From Pelagimonas sp. (GTDB taxonomy: Bacteria; Pseudomonadota; Alphaproteobacteria; Rhodobacterales; Rhodobacteraceae), in assembly GCA_025210455.1 (NCBI GenBank), contig JAOARQ010000028.1, positions 49,519 through 113,518 on the forward strand: a stretch of DNA of 64,000 nt, read 5' to 3'. Below are positions 38,660 through 47,732 of this stretch, piece by piece (the first letter of the stretch is position 1; each line of letters starts with the position of its first letter). Position numbers and translations under genes: made by a program. The notes below the pieces were generated by a model. It was given only the letters and a program-made list of their open reading frames with translations. It did no database searches and was not told the origin of the DNA.

Positions 38660-38806
38660 TCAAGGGGATACCTGTTCCCGCCACTGTTTTGCCGCCCGCA
38701 AATAGGAGACCCGCTTCACGTTCAGCCTGCTGGCATCAAACCCGAAGGCTGTCAGGCGAACAGCGCATTCGCGAAGTTCAGCCGGATAGGAGGGCGTTAG
38801 GCTCAT
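38660..38806 (-). CDS. Small hypothetical protein, 48 aa
   Basis: A minus-strand frame from ATG 38806 reading MSLTPSYPAELRECAVRL and ending AAKQWREQVSP. The start resembles the first residues of IS3-type OrfA proteins (YPAELRERAVRL style), but the rest does not continue as a transposase helix-turn-helix that I recognise. No RBS is seen. It may be a fragment left by an insertion sequence or a real small protein. The rest of 38585-38886 shows nothing else except the terminator at 38854. Confidence 0.35.
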   Translation of the reverse strand: MSLTPSYPAELRECAVRLTAFGFDASRLNVKRVSYLRAAKQWREQVSP

Positions 38807-38849
38807 CTTAGTCTTAGAGATCATTCTTTGAGTGCTTTAGTCTTCGCTA

Positions 38850-38872
38850 AAACCGGGGCGGTTCGCCCCGGC
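38850..38872 (-). terminator. Intrinsic terminator of the quinone oxidoreductase gene
   Basis: CCGGGGC (38854-38860) and GCCCCGG (38866-38872) form a GC-rich stem, followed on the minus strand by TTTT, 15 bases after the stop codon. Confidence 0.75.
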
Positions 38873-38886
38873 CAGTTCATGTCACT

Positions 38887-39879
38887 TCAATCGATGCTGA
38901 GCACCAGTTTACCGGTGGTCTCTCCTGCTTCCAGTCGGCGATGCGCTTCTGCAGCTTCGGTAATAGGCAGCGTCGTGATCTGGGGCCGCAACACACCAAG
39001 TCTCAGAAAATCAAACACAGCCGCCATGTCAGTGCTGAAGGCATCGGGCCGGTTTCCAAAGTAGGTGTAGATGTCGCTCACACGGACAGCCACGGATTTC
39101 TGAAAATGCTTGGCCAGGTCTTCGGCAAAGGTGCCCGCCGGGGGGCCCGCGAGAAAGCCAAAGATCACAGCTGTTCCGAGTGGAGCCAGCGCTTCAAGAT
39201 CAGACTTTAACGTCTCCCCTGAAATCGGGTTCAAGGTCAGGTCCACACCTTTGCCTTCGGTGACGTCCATGACGCGGGCGGTCACATCCTCCGATTTATA
39301 GTCAATGACATGGTCAGCCCCTTGCGCTTTGGCATAGTCAACCTTCTCCGAACTGACAGAGGCGATGACGGTCATGTCGAGGTGTTTGGCGATGTGCTGA
39401 ATCATTGTACCAACCCCCCCGGCGGCAGCGTGAACAAGGACCGACTTGCCTGCGGCCGCATCACCCAGATTCACCAATATATGATAGGCGGTCATCGCGT
39501 TCACCGGGATTGAGGCGGCCAGGTTGAAATCCAAGTCATCGATCTTGGTGACATACGGCGCTCTGATCACGGAATGGGTGCCATATCCGCCAGCACCAAT
39601 AGGCCCCATCCAGGCGACATGATCACCAATTACAAAGCCGGTTACGCCGTCTCCGACGGCCTCAACAATGCCTGCGCCTTCAACCCCGGGAACATGGGGT
39701 AAGGCGGGCATCATCCCCTCGGGCATTTCACCACGACGAATGATGGTGTCAATAAAGTTCACTGCGCCCGCATGATTTCGGATCAGAACCTCGCCAACAC
39801 CAGGTTGAGGGGTGTCGCATGGCACTTTGGTAAGAACTTCAGGCCCACCGGTTCTTGTAATTTCAATTGCATAAGACAT
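38887..39879 (-). CDS. Zinc-independent quinone oxidoreductase (MDR family)
   Basis: A 330-aa protein with the medium-chain dehydrogenase fold: VLIRNHAGAVNFIDTIIRRG, VPGVEGAGIVEAVGDGV, and the NADPH-binding VLVHAAAGGVGTMIQHIAK. Zinc-binding cysteines are absent, as in quinone reductases (Qor). It reduces quinones or alkenals with NADPH. GGAGA precedes ATG. It is divergent from a LysR gene with 94 bases between starts, so that regulator probably controls it. Confidence 0.9.
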   Translation of the reverse strand: MSYAIEITRTGGPEVLTKVPCDTPQPGVGEVLIRNHAGAVNFIDTIIRRGEMPEGMMPALPHVPGVEGAGIVEAVGDGVTGFVIGDHVAWMGPIGAGGYGTHSVIRAPYVTKIDDLDFNLAASIPVNAMTAYHILVNLGDAAAGKSVLVHAAAGGVGTMIQHIAKHLDMTVIASVSSEKVDYAKAQGADHVIDYKSEDVTARVMDVTEGKGVDLTLNPISGETLKSDLEALAPLGTAVIFGFLAGPPAGTFAEDLAKHFQKSVAVRVSDIYTYFGNRPDAFSTDMAAVFDFLRLGVLRPQITTLPITEAAEAHRRLEAGETTGKLVLSID

Positions 39880-39973
39880 TGATGGTCTCCTTGATTTGTT
39901 GAGGAGACTCTATTTGCGCGGGTTATATGCGATAATAGTTTATTTTGATATATATAATCCCAATAATAGAACA

Positions 39974-40807
39974 ATGATCTACAACGACCTCGCACTCTTC
40001 ACCACTGTCGCACACCACCTCAGCTTCTCAGATGCCGCTCAGCAGCTTGACATCCCACCCAGCCGGGTCAGTCGCAGGATCGCAGAGCTGGAAGACCATT
40101 TGGATACCAAGCTGTTTGAGCGCACAACTCGGCAGGTACGGCTGACGGTAGAAGGCCGCCGCCTGTTGGATCGGTGTCAGAGCCCAATAGAAGAGCTTCA
40201 GGATGTTGCGGGCTTCGCCGATGATATCAAACGCCATACCATCCGGATCACCGCGCCACCGTTGGCTGCGCGGACGACTATCGGCCCGCGGTTGCTAGAG
40301 TTCGCAGCGCAAAATCCAGACGTAAGTTTCGATGTCGTCACCACGAATGCAATGCTCGACTTTTTTCGCGATAACATCGACATCGCCTTTCGGCTTGGGC
40401 CATTGGTGGACTCAAGTTTGGTAGCAAAACGACTGTGGTCCGTTCCTTACAGCTTCTGCATAGGGGCGGGGCTCGCAGAAGACCTTGGTTTGAACTTGGT
40501 GACGATAGATGAGATGCGCGCCCTTCCAGCCATAACCTCGCGCCAGCCGTGGATTCTAGAAAACGGAGAGCAGATACGACCGTCGAATGTCGTGCATGCA
40601 ATTGACGATCTGGATCTTGTGGCTGCGGCCGCGCGGAAGAACCTTGGCGTCGCGCTCCTTCCCTCAGATATGATCACAGAGGGATTACATCCGCTCCGGC
40701 TCAAAGACACAGCCCCCATGCAAAGAGACATGTTTTCGGTCTATCCCAGCCGTCGTCTGATGCCAGGCCGATTACGGCGATTGATAGATTTCATGACGAG
40801 CGACTGA
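39974..40807 (+). CDS. LysR family transcriptional regulator
   Basis: A 277-aa protein from ATG 39974. The N-terminal helix-turn-helix is LALFTTVAHHLSFSDAAQQL, SRVSRRIAELEDHLDTKLFE and RTTRQVRLTVEG; the rest is the LysR effector-binding domain. Divergent from the quinone oxidoreductase gene. The AT-rich 94-base spacer, with a dyad near 39930-39942, fits a LysR site. The regulator-target link is by position. Confidence 0.9.
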   Translation: MIYNDLALFTTVAHHLSFSDAAQQLDIPPSRVSRRIAELEDHLDTKLFERTTRQVRLTVEGRRLLDRCQSPIEELQDVAGFADDIKRHTIRITAPPLAARTTIGPRLLEFAAQNPDVSFDVVTTNAMLDFFRDNIDIAFRLGPLVDSSLVAKRLWSVPYSFCIGAGLAEDLGLNLVTIDEMRALPAITSRQPWILENGEQIRPSNVVHAIDDLDLVAAAARKNLGVALLPSDMITEGLHPLRLKDTAPMQRDMFSVYPSRRLMPGRLRRLIDFMTSD

Positions 40808-41120
40808 TGAAAAAGCAAACATGGGTATCTGCGGCAAATTCGAGCTGAGAGATCTTGGACACCTCAGGTTTGCGCAAAGAAAACCAGCAAAATCAAGTGA
40901 CTGAAGCGCGCCATCGCGTTGCGCAATGAGACTAAGGGCAAAATTTTCTGCTACCTACGAGCGCGCCGCGCACTATTTTCGCGAAGGCTTCGGTCGAAAC
41001 GAAAATAGGTCTCGTTTGACACAGAAAGGCTAGGTGGCGCGTGCTACGTTTTTGCCTGTTGGTCGGCCATATCATTGCCTATAAGGTCGCCTTTTACTTT
41101 CTCTTAAAAGGGTGAGCGAC
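40808..41120. other. Intergenic region with no gene seen
   Basis: About 310 bases between the LysR stop and the SDR start. A TTGACA at 41016-41021 could be a -35 element but no well-spaced -10 was found. No protein-like frame. Confidence 0.5.
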
Positions 41121-41894
41121 GTGTCATCGAAATCAAAAACCGCGATCGTTACAGGGGGCCTTTCGGGCATGGGGCTGGCGATTGCGCGGCGACTTAGCCG
41201 GGACGGCACAAAAGTGTTTGTGGGCGCGCGCAGGGCGGGTGACGCAGCGCATGTGCAGGCCAAGCTTGGCGCCGATGCGGGCGCGATCACCGCGGCAGAG
41301 CTGGACGTGCAATCGCGCAGCAGCGTGGATCGTTTTGTGGCCGATGTGGTGGCGGCACAAGGCGGCGTGGATATCCTGGTGAACGCTGCCGGGGTCTATG
41401 ACGAGGCGGCGATGATCGATCACCCCGAAGACATCTGGCAGGACCAGATCGACACCAATCTCAGCGGCACCTTCCGGATGATCCGGGCCGTGATGCCGCA
41501 CATGACTGCTGCAGGCTGGGGCCGGATCATCAACATCGCTTCGATGGCTGCGCATACAGGCATGGCCAATAACGCGGCCTATTGCGCCTCTAAGGCGGGG
41601 CTGCTTGGGCTTGGCCGCTGCGTCAGCCTAGAGGGCGCGGCCCATGGCGTGACCTGCGTGTCAATCAGCCCGACCTGGGTCGAAACCGAGATGCTGCGCA
41701 AGTTCATCGACGCCGATATCGCCGCCACAGGCCAGAGCCTGGAAGACGTGCGGGCCGAGTATGCCAAATCCAACCCGCAAAACCAGCTTGTGCAGCCACA
41801 AGAAGTCGCCGAACTGGCGGCTTACTTGGCCAGCGACGCGGCGCGGGCGCTGACCATGTCTGATTTTGAGGTCAACGCCGGCTCGCCCTGGTAG
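41121..41894 (+). CDS. Short-chain dehydrogenase/reductase
   Basis: A 257-aa SDR. I chose GTG 41121 because AAAAGGG lies 8 bases before it; GTG 41112 is the other candidate. AIVTGGLSGMGLAIARRL, LVNAAGVYDEA, NIASMAAHTG with Ser, and the catalytic AYCASKAGLLGL are present. It resembles 3-hydroxybutyrate or 3-oxoacyl reductases. Its last 73 bases overlap, tail to tail, with the large reductase gene on the other strand. The two may belong to one pathway but are not in one operon. Confidence 0.87.
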   Translation: MSSKSKTAIVTGGLSGMGLAIARRLSRDGTKVFVGARRAGDAAHVQAKLGADAGAITAAELDVQSRSSVDRFVADVVAAQGGVDILVNAAGVYDEAAMIDHPEDIWQDQIDTNLSGTFRMIRAVMPHMTAAGWGRIINIASMAAHTGMANNAAYCASKAGLLGLGRCVSLEGAAHGVTCVSISPTWVETEMLRKFIDADIAATGQSLEDVRAEYAKSNPQNQLVQPQEVAELAAYLASDAARALTMSDFEVNAGSPW

Positions 41895-44650
41895 GCCTCT
41901 AGCCGGCGGGCCAGCAGCGTCTTAGCGTCACAGAGCAACTCGAACGGCAGATCGCTGACCCGTGCCCAGACGGCGCGGGCCTGTGCGGTCTCGAACGCTG
42001 CATCGGCGCGCAGCGTATCGGGAAATTCCGTGATGACCCCCGCGATACCCGGCTCCAACGTGACCTTGCTCAGCCAGTCCTGCGCCGTGATGGGCTGGTG
42101 CTGCTCTGGTGTGACGCGCTGATCCGGGATCAAGTTATAGATCGCGGCAACCTCTGTAGTGATATCCCCCAAAAGAAACGCGGCGACGCCTGTGACGTCG
42201 ATCATCGGAAAGGTCAGCCCTTTGGGCATATGCCCCGCGCGCAGTCCCGCCTCCAGAATGATCTCATAGATGTCACGCGGGTTCGGCGCCTCAAGGTCGT
42301 AAAGCGAGGGCAGCCGGACGATGGCCGCAGGGATGTTGGCGTTTCGGATGGTCACCTCGGCGGCAATCTTAGCCGCGCCATAGCCGGTGCAGCCCTCCCA
42401 GACTGGAACCAGTCCTTCGGGCCAGGGGCCGCCACGATCAGGAACCACAGAGGTCGAGGAGGTAAAGCGCAGATCCGCCTGCGCATCGCCGCAGAACTCC
42501 AGCACCGTGGTGATGCCCCGCGCGGACCAGTCCAGCATTTCTTGCCTGCCAATAGCGAGGTTCACCATCGCGGCGCAATGGATCACGCGGGTGGTAACCT
42601 GCGCCAGTGCCGCGTATTGCCCCGGATCAAGCGAGAACTGCGGCGCATCCAGCGTGCCATTCACGATGACATAGCGGCCGGGGTCGACCCCATGCCGCTG
42701 GGCAACAGCCTCCAGCCGATCCCTGGCCGCGTGGTTCTTGTTGCGCACAAGGCAGTAGATCACCTCGCCCTCGGGCAAGGTTCGCGCAGCCTGCGCCAGC
42801 ACATGCCCGCCCAGAAACCCCGTCGCGCCGGTCAGCAAGATGCCGGGCCGGTCAAAGGCCTCGGCCACGGCGGGGGCGTCCGCCTCTTGGGTCAGCAGCT
42901 GATCCAGCCGGTGTAACGGCACGTTCATCGCGAGATCGAAATCAACGGGTAGGCCGTAGACCTTTTCCAGGTCAAGCATCAGGTCAACGCACATCAGCGA
43001 GTCGCCCCCCAGATCGTGAAAGCTCAGCGCCGGGTCCAGATCCGCTGGGGCGCAGGCCATCGCGCGGGCAGCAGCGGCGATCACCTGATCTTCGACGGCC
43101 TCTCCCTTGGGAACCGTGTCCTCCACCGGCGGCAGGGCGCGAACATCTGCCTTGCCCGACACCGGATGCAGCGGCAAGGCGTCCAGCTGCACCAGATAAG
43201 ATGGCAGGCAGTAATGCGGCAGCACCTCGCGCAGTTCAGCGGCCAGCGCGGCAGGTAGACGGTTGGTCCCGGGCTTGAGCCCCCAGTCATCGGCATTCCG
43301 CCTGCTCTGCGCCGCATCGGCCGCAAAATAGAAAATCAGGCTTTGCCCACGGCCCTTGACCTCGGACACCCAGGGCGCGGCGCTGGAAAAGCCTAACCGG
43401 TCGCGCATCGTCTCGATCAGCTCGCGGGTCTGAATCGAATAACCGCGCAGCTTAAGCATATGCGCGATCCGCCCCTCAATATAGAGCGTGCCATCCACGT
43501 CCTGCCAGGCCTGATCGCCGGTGTCATAAAGCCGGGTCTCGCGACCCGCGACGACCATCTCGCGAAAGCGCAGCCGGGTCTCTTCGGGGCGGTTCACATA
43601 GCCGGGCCCCAGCATCCGCGGCCCTTCAAAGAAGAGCTGACCAGAGATGCCCGGCGCGCAGGGCACTTCCGCTTCGTCCAGAATAACCGCGCGCAGATGC
43701 TCCATCGGGACACCAACCGAGGCGGGCCGGTCGCCTGCAGGCGCGGTCAGTTGCGTCATGCAGATGTCGTGGGTTTCGCAGATGCTATAAAGGTTCCACA
43801 GCGCCGCCTCTGGCAGCTTCGTCAGCGAGGCGCGGATCAGGTCGTCGCTGACAACTTCTCCGTTCAGGACAACGCGGGATAGCGGCAGCTCCGCAGCTCG
43901 CGCGGGCTCTAGTGCATTCAGGAACGTGTCGTAGAAAGACGGCGTGAACAGCATTTCGTCGATACGGTTCTGGGTCAGGAAATCGGCCAGCTTGGCCGGC
44001 GCAAAGAGCGTGCCCGCATCGGGGAACCACAGGCTGGCCCCTTTGCGTAACGGGCGAAACATCTCCCAGATGGCGAAAACATAGATGCCCACGCGGGTGC
44101 CCGGCGCATAGGGCGTGTAGGCGTCACGCCATTGATATGAAAGATAGGCCGCATCCTGCGAGACCGGGATACATTTGGGCCGCCCTGTGGTGCCAGAGGT
44201 GGCCACCAGATAGATCGGATCGCTGGGCGCGACACTGGCCGCGTGCAGCTTTGGCTGCGGTGTCTTGGCCGGGGGCTGCGCCATGATCGCCTCGGCCTCT
44301 ATGGTTACGCAATCGCCGGGCAACTGCCCGGGCGCGGCCGGTTCGCAAAGGATAACAAGACCGACTTCAAGCTCGGACAGGATGTTGTGCAGCACCATCT
44401 GCGGCATCGCCGGATCAAGATGCACAAAGGGGCGGCCATGGATGACACAGGCGATGGCACTTGCGCCCATTGCAAGCCCCGGCGCACCAAAGACCCCTAT
44501 GACCTTTTGCGCGTCCAGGGCACCCTTCAGCGCCGACACATACTGGCCAAGCTGCGCATAGCGCAGTTGCCGCAGGCTGTCAGCCAGGGCGAGGTGATCG
44601 GGATGGGTCTCTATCGCGAGGACAAGCTCGGCGGCAACGGTCTGGGGCAC
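41822..44650 (-). CDS. Stand-alone adenylation-carrier-reductase enzyme (A-T-R)
   Basis: A 942-aa protein (GTG start at 44650, weak RBS). Adenylation domain about 1-505: TSGTTGRPK at 151-159, YDTGD at 375-379, and the core lysine K500 in PVSGKAD. Carrier domain about 515-590, with phosphopantetheine serine S551 in LGGDSLM. Reductase domain about 600-900: TGATGFLGG at 607-615 and the catalytic Y757 and K761 in TGYGAAK. It should activate an acid, load it on the carrier and release it reductively as aldehyde or alcohol. No condensation domain. The A4 core reads YVFAIWEMF, where the Asp that holds an alpha-amino group is Val191. The substrate may therefore not be an ordinary alpha-amino acid. 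Confidence 0.87.
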   Translation of the reverse strand: MPQTVAAELVLAIETHPDHLALADSLRQLRYAQLGQYVSALKGALDAQKVIGVFGAPGLAMGASAIACVIHGRPFVHLDPAMPQMVLHNILSELEVGLVILCEPAAPGQLPGDCVTIEAEAIMAQPPAKTPQPKLHAASVAPSDPIYLVATSGTTGRPKCIPVSQDAAYLSYQWRDAYTPYAPGTRVGIYVFAIWEMFRPLRKGASLWFPDAGTLFAPAKLADFLTQNRIDEMLFTPSFYDTFLNALEPARAAELPLSRVVLNGEVVSDDLIRASLTKLPEAALWNLYSICETHDICMTQLTAPAGDRPASVGVPMEHLRAVILDEAEVPCAPGISGQLFFEGPRMLGPGYVNRPEETRLRFREMVVAGRETRLYDTGDQAWQDVDGTLYIEGRIAHMLKLRGYSIQTRELIETMRDRLGFSSAAPWVSEVKGRGQSLIFYFAADAAQSRRNADDWGLKPGTNRLPAALAAELREVLPHYCLPSYLVQLDALPLHPVSGKADVRALPPVEDTVPKGEAVEDQVIAAAARAMACAPADLDPALSFHDLGGDSLMCVDLMLDLEKVYGLPVDFDLAMNVPLHRLDQLLTQEADAPAVAEAFDRPGILLTGATGFLGGHVLAQAARTLPEGEVIYCLVRNKNHAARDRLEAVAQRHGVDPGRYVIVNGTLDAPQFSLDPGQYAALAQVTTRVIHCAAMVNLAIGRQEMLDWSARGITTVLEFCGDAQADLRFTSSTSVVPDRGGPWPEGLVPVWEGCTGYGAAKIAAEVTIRNANIPAAIVRLPSLYDLEAPNPRDIYEIILEAGLRAGHMPKGLTFPMIDVTGVAAFLLGDITTEVAAIYNLIPDQRVTPEQHQPITAQDWLSKVTLEPGIAGVITEFPDTLRADAAFETAQARAVWARVSDLPFELLCDAKTLLARRLEAYQGEPALTSKSDMVSARAASLAK

Positions 44651-45013
44651 GGTCGGGTCTCTGATCTAATGAACGATGGGCCGTAAATTGCGCCGTTTAT
44701 GAAACAGAGGCAGCGATCAGTAAACCAACCTTTCCCTTGTGTTGGCGGAAAAGGTACAATTGCACTGCCTTCGGAGGTCACACAGGACCAGATCGATCAG
44801 GTGATCGCCACAGGGTGCAGATCAAACTGCGGCTATTCGGAAGCGCTATCATTGCATCCACAAAGGCTGCGTCTTCGCGCCAATTTTCGTTGACTATCAA
44901 AGTGCTGACGAAGCTTCAGATCGCTTCCAGTGCGAGAACCTGAAACCAGCATTGGCAGTCTTCAGGAAAGCGACATACGTTGCTCCCTAAACGGAATGCA
45001 TGCAAAATCCTTT
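44651..45013. other. Intergenic region with no gene seen
   Basis: About 360 bases between the B12 operon end and the reductase start. No frame looks like a protein and no terminator was found for btuD. The lower GC and lack of signals suggest decayed DNA. Confidence 0.4.
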
Positions 45014-45802
45014 TTAAAACGTTTGATCATTCTTTAGCTGATCAAGCGGTCCAAGGATCGGCCCTGCCAGTTCCAGAGCCATACCTTTGAATTGCCCATC
45101 CACAGCATAGTGCGTAATCAGATTGTCTCGTGTCAGCACATCCAGCGCGGGGCCTTGTTCGACGATTTCACCCTCGGCCATCAGATACACCCTATCACAA
45201 TAGCGCACGGCCAGATTCAAATCATGAATCGTCATGAGCACGGTTCGCCCGCGGCGTTTGACCTCGTCAAGAAGGACGAGCTGATAGTGCAGATCAAGAT
45301 GATTGGTTGGCTCGTCCAAAATGTAGATCTCTGGATCGCAGGCCAGCAGTTGCGCAAAATAGCAGCGCTGCAGCTCACCACCAGACAGGCCACTAGCCGA
45401 TTGGTGCTGTTTGTCGACTAGGCCAACCAAACTCAGTGCATTTTCACAGCGCTCTGCGTATTCATGTGTCGGAAGATCCAGTACCGAAAGGCCAATTTCT
45501 ACAATATCTCTGGGCGTTAGACCTGCCAGCAAGCCGGAACTTTGCACCAAAGCGCCAACGGTTTTGGCCCAGTCCTGGTGGGTGTGTTCTTTGATCTCTT
45601 TCCCCAGCGCGCAAACGCGCCCCGCTGCTGCCTCAGCTGCGCGATAGAGACACCGCAAGAGCGTAGTCTTGCCTGCGCCATTTGGCCCTAGAAGCCCGTG
45701 GATTTCGCCCCGTGGAACAGCAAGAGACACATCGCGGACATAGGGTTTGCCAGCAACATTCACGCTGACGTTCTCAAGGCTGAGAGCAGGTTCAGGCAAC
45801 AC
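45014..45802 (-). CDS. btuD: Vitamin B12 ABC transporter ATP-binding protein
   Basis: A 262-aa ATPase of the FecE/BtuD group, GTG start at 45802, overlapping btuC by 11 bp. Walker A GPNGAGKTTLL, signature LSGGELQRCYFA and Walker B IYILDEPTNHLDLH are present. The cobalamin assignment comes from the riboswitch and neighbours; by itself the sequence could also serve iron or haem uptake. It is the last gene of the operon. Confidence 0.88.
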   Translation of the reverse strand: MLPEPALSLENVSVNVAGKPYVRDVSLAVPRGEIHGLLGPNGAGKTTLLRCLYRAAEAAAGRVCALGKEIKEHTHQDWAKTVGALVQSSGLLAGLTPRDIVEIGLSVLDLPTHEYAERCENALSLVGLVDKQHQSASGLSGGELQRCYFAQLLACDPEIYILDEPTNHLDLHYQLVLLDEVKRRGRTVLMTIHDLNLAVRYCDRVYLMAEGEIVEQGPALDVLTRDNLITHYAVDGQFKGMALELAGPILGPLDQLKNDQTF

Positions 45803-46799
45803 GGCGCAGCCCTCTTAGGATCAGGATGAACGGTGGGGCCGCAAAAAGCGCAAGCAGTACACCAAGCGGCAGTTCTTCGGGGGCAAGCAACGTGCGGCAC
45901 AAAAGATCGACCGCAATCAGAACAGTCGCACCAAGAGCCATCGCCATTGGCAGCAAAACGCGATGCCGCGCGCCAATCAGCAACCGCGCCATATGTGGCA
46001 CAATCAGGCCGACAAATCCCACGATCCCCGCGACAGAAACGGCAAGGCCTGTCAGCACCACCGTCGCAAAAAAGATCATCATTCGAATGCGGTTGGTTCG
46101 TATACCCAGGGCTTGTGCCCTTTCCTCGCCCAGCAAAGTTGCATCCAGCGCGTTGGATCTGACTATACAGAGAAGCGCGATAACAGTCACAGCTGCTGCA
46201 AGCAAAGGCACTTCGGCCCATTCGGTGCCTGCGGCAGTTCCCATAAGCCATCCGATCGCATTGCGCGTGGCATGCGGATCACCGACATACAAAAAGAAGG
46301 CGGTCAATGATTGGAACAACAAAGAAACGGCAACGCCCGCAAGGATCACGATAAGCGGATCCATAGCCTGACCGCGCCGTTGAGACAGCCCAAGCGTCAT
46401 CAGAAAGGCCAAAGCCGCACCTGAAAAAGCAATCAGCGGCACGCCGAAAAAATCTGTCAGATAGTCTGGCAGCCAGATGATGGCCGCAACCGCTGCTGCG
46501 GACGCGCCTGAAGATAGGCCCATCAAATAGGGATCTGCCATGGGGTTGCGCAGGGCCGTTTGCATCAACGCCCCTGCCAATGCCAACCCGGCCCCGATCA
46601 AAGCAACCGCAATAACGCGCGGTACGCGCCATTGCCACACGATCAACGACAACCCGCGTGGTGCATCATCGTGGTGCAGTAAGATCGCCAGCCGATCAGA
46701 CCAGCTGATCTGTGCAGTTCCCCAAAGCACGCCTGCGATGGCGACTACGCACATCACCAGCAAGACCGAGGGAAACAGAATCGGGAACCGGGTCTGCAT
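45792..46799 (-). CDS. btuC: Vitamin B12 ABC transporter permease
   Basis: A 335-aa FecCD-family permease with about ten helices: ALIGAGLALAGALMQTALRN, NPMADPYLMGLSSGA, and VGFVGLIVPHMARLLIGARH. The ATG at 46799 directly follows the btuF stop. It forms the inner-membrane channel for cobalamin with btuD. Assignment to B12 is by the riboswitch. Confidence 0.9.
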   Translation of the reverse strand: MQTRFPILFPSVLLVMCVVAIAGVLWGTAQISWSDRLAILLHHDDAPRGLSLIVWQWRVPRVIAVALIGAGLALAGALMQTALRNPMADPYLMGLSSGASAAAVAAIIWLPDYLTDFFGVPLIAFSGAALAFLMTLGLSQRRGQAMDPLIVILAGVAVSLLFQSLTAFFLYVGDPHATRNAIGWLMGTAAGTEWAEVPLLAAAVTVIALLCIVRSNALDATLLGEERAQALGIRTNRIRMMIFFATVVLTGLAVSVAGIVGFVGLIVPHMARLLIGARHRVLLPMAMALGATVLIAVDLLCRTLLAPEELPLGVLLALFAAPPFILILRGLRRVA

Positions 46800-47732
46800 T
46801 TACTTGAGAGCCGCAAGCTGCGCGTTGACGTTTTCAACACCGTCAGCAAAGCGCATGCCCAGCAGGGTTTCAGAGAAAGGCACCACAACAAAACGCCCCT
46901 CTTTCACAGCAGAAAGCTGGGACAACACTGGATCATTTTCCATGTATTCACGTTTTTCCTGCGCGGTGGACCAGCCCGCTTCGATCAGCAAAATGATTTC
47001 GGGATCGGCGGCGACGACACGCTCCCACGCGAGATCAACCCATGTGCCTTCCACATCGGCACTGATGCTTTTCAGGCCAGCGGTTTTTGCCACAAGCGCC
47101 GGGCCACCACAGCAACCGATGGAAAATGGCGTGTCGGTGCCACTGTCATAGATAAACGCCGTGCGGCCTGCACCGGCCGGGTCTTGCTGAACGGCGTCGA
47201 TACGGGCCTTTGTGTCAGCCATAAGGGTGGCGGCCTTGTCCTGAACACCAAAGATCGCACCGATGGTTTCAATGTCTTTCAGGATCGGCTCGATGGTCAA
47301 AGGCACGTTTTTGGGATGCGCGGCCTTACAGGATGCATCTACAAGATAGGTGCCGATGCCCAGGTCATGCCACTTCTGTGCTTCACCCAGATTGTCTTCG
47401 GAAAAGGCCGATCCAAAGCCCGCAAACAGAAAGTCTGGTTCATTGGCCATTACCACTTCGGCAGCCGGGTATTTTTCTGCAAGAACAGGAACCGTATTGA
47501 AGGCCTCTTGCCATTGTGCGGGAATTGTATCGTCCAGATAGGCTGTGCCAACCATGGATCCCTCAAGACCCAATGCCAACATGACCTCGGTCGCCTGCTG
47601 GTTCAGCGTAATCGCACGCGACGGGGCCTTGTCATACGTGTAAGTCGCGTCGCAGCCCTGAATGGTGACCGGATCAGCATGTGCGGCACATGCCATGACG
47701 GCGAAGGGGGCTAAGAATTTAAGCAGTTTCAT
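46800..47732 (-). CDS. btuF: Vitamin B12 ABC transporter substrate-binding protein
   Basis: A 310-aa class III binding protein from ATG 47732 with signal peptide MKLLKFLAPFAVMACAAHA. The mature protein begins DPVTIQGCDATYTYDKAP and has RAITLNQQATEVMLALGL, the usual first motif of periplasmic metal-chelate binders. An unusual SIGCCGGP stretch lies past the middle. It overlaps the upstream gene by 14 bp, which indicates coupling. Confidence 0.88.
   Translation of the reverse strand: MKLLKFLAPFAVMACAAHADPVTIQGCDATYTYDKAPSRAITLNQQATEVMLALGLEGSMVGTAYLDDTIPAQWQEAFNTVPVLAEKYPAAEVVMANEPDFLFAGFGSAFSEDNLGEAQKWHDLGIGTYLVDASCKAAHPKNVPLTIEPILKDIETIGAIFGVQDKAATLMADTKARIDAVQQDPAGAGRTAFIYDSGTDTPFSIGCCGGPALVAKTAGLKSISADVEGTWVDLAWERVVAADPEIILLIEAGWSTAQEKREYMENDPVLSQLSAVKEGRFVVVPFSETLLGMRFADGVENVNAQLAALK

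Noticed and set aside
45014..47732. Iron or haem uptake as the role of the FecCD-type transporter
   Set aside because: The cobalamin riboswitch upstream is clear, and no Fur-like site or TonB receptor was seen.
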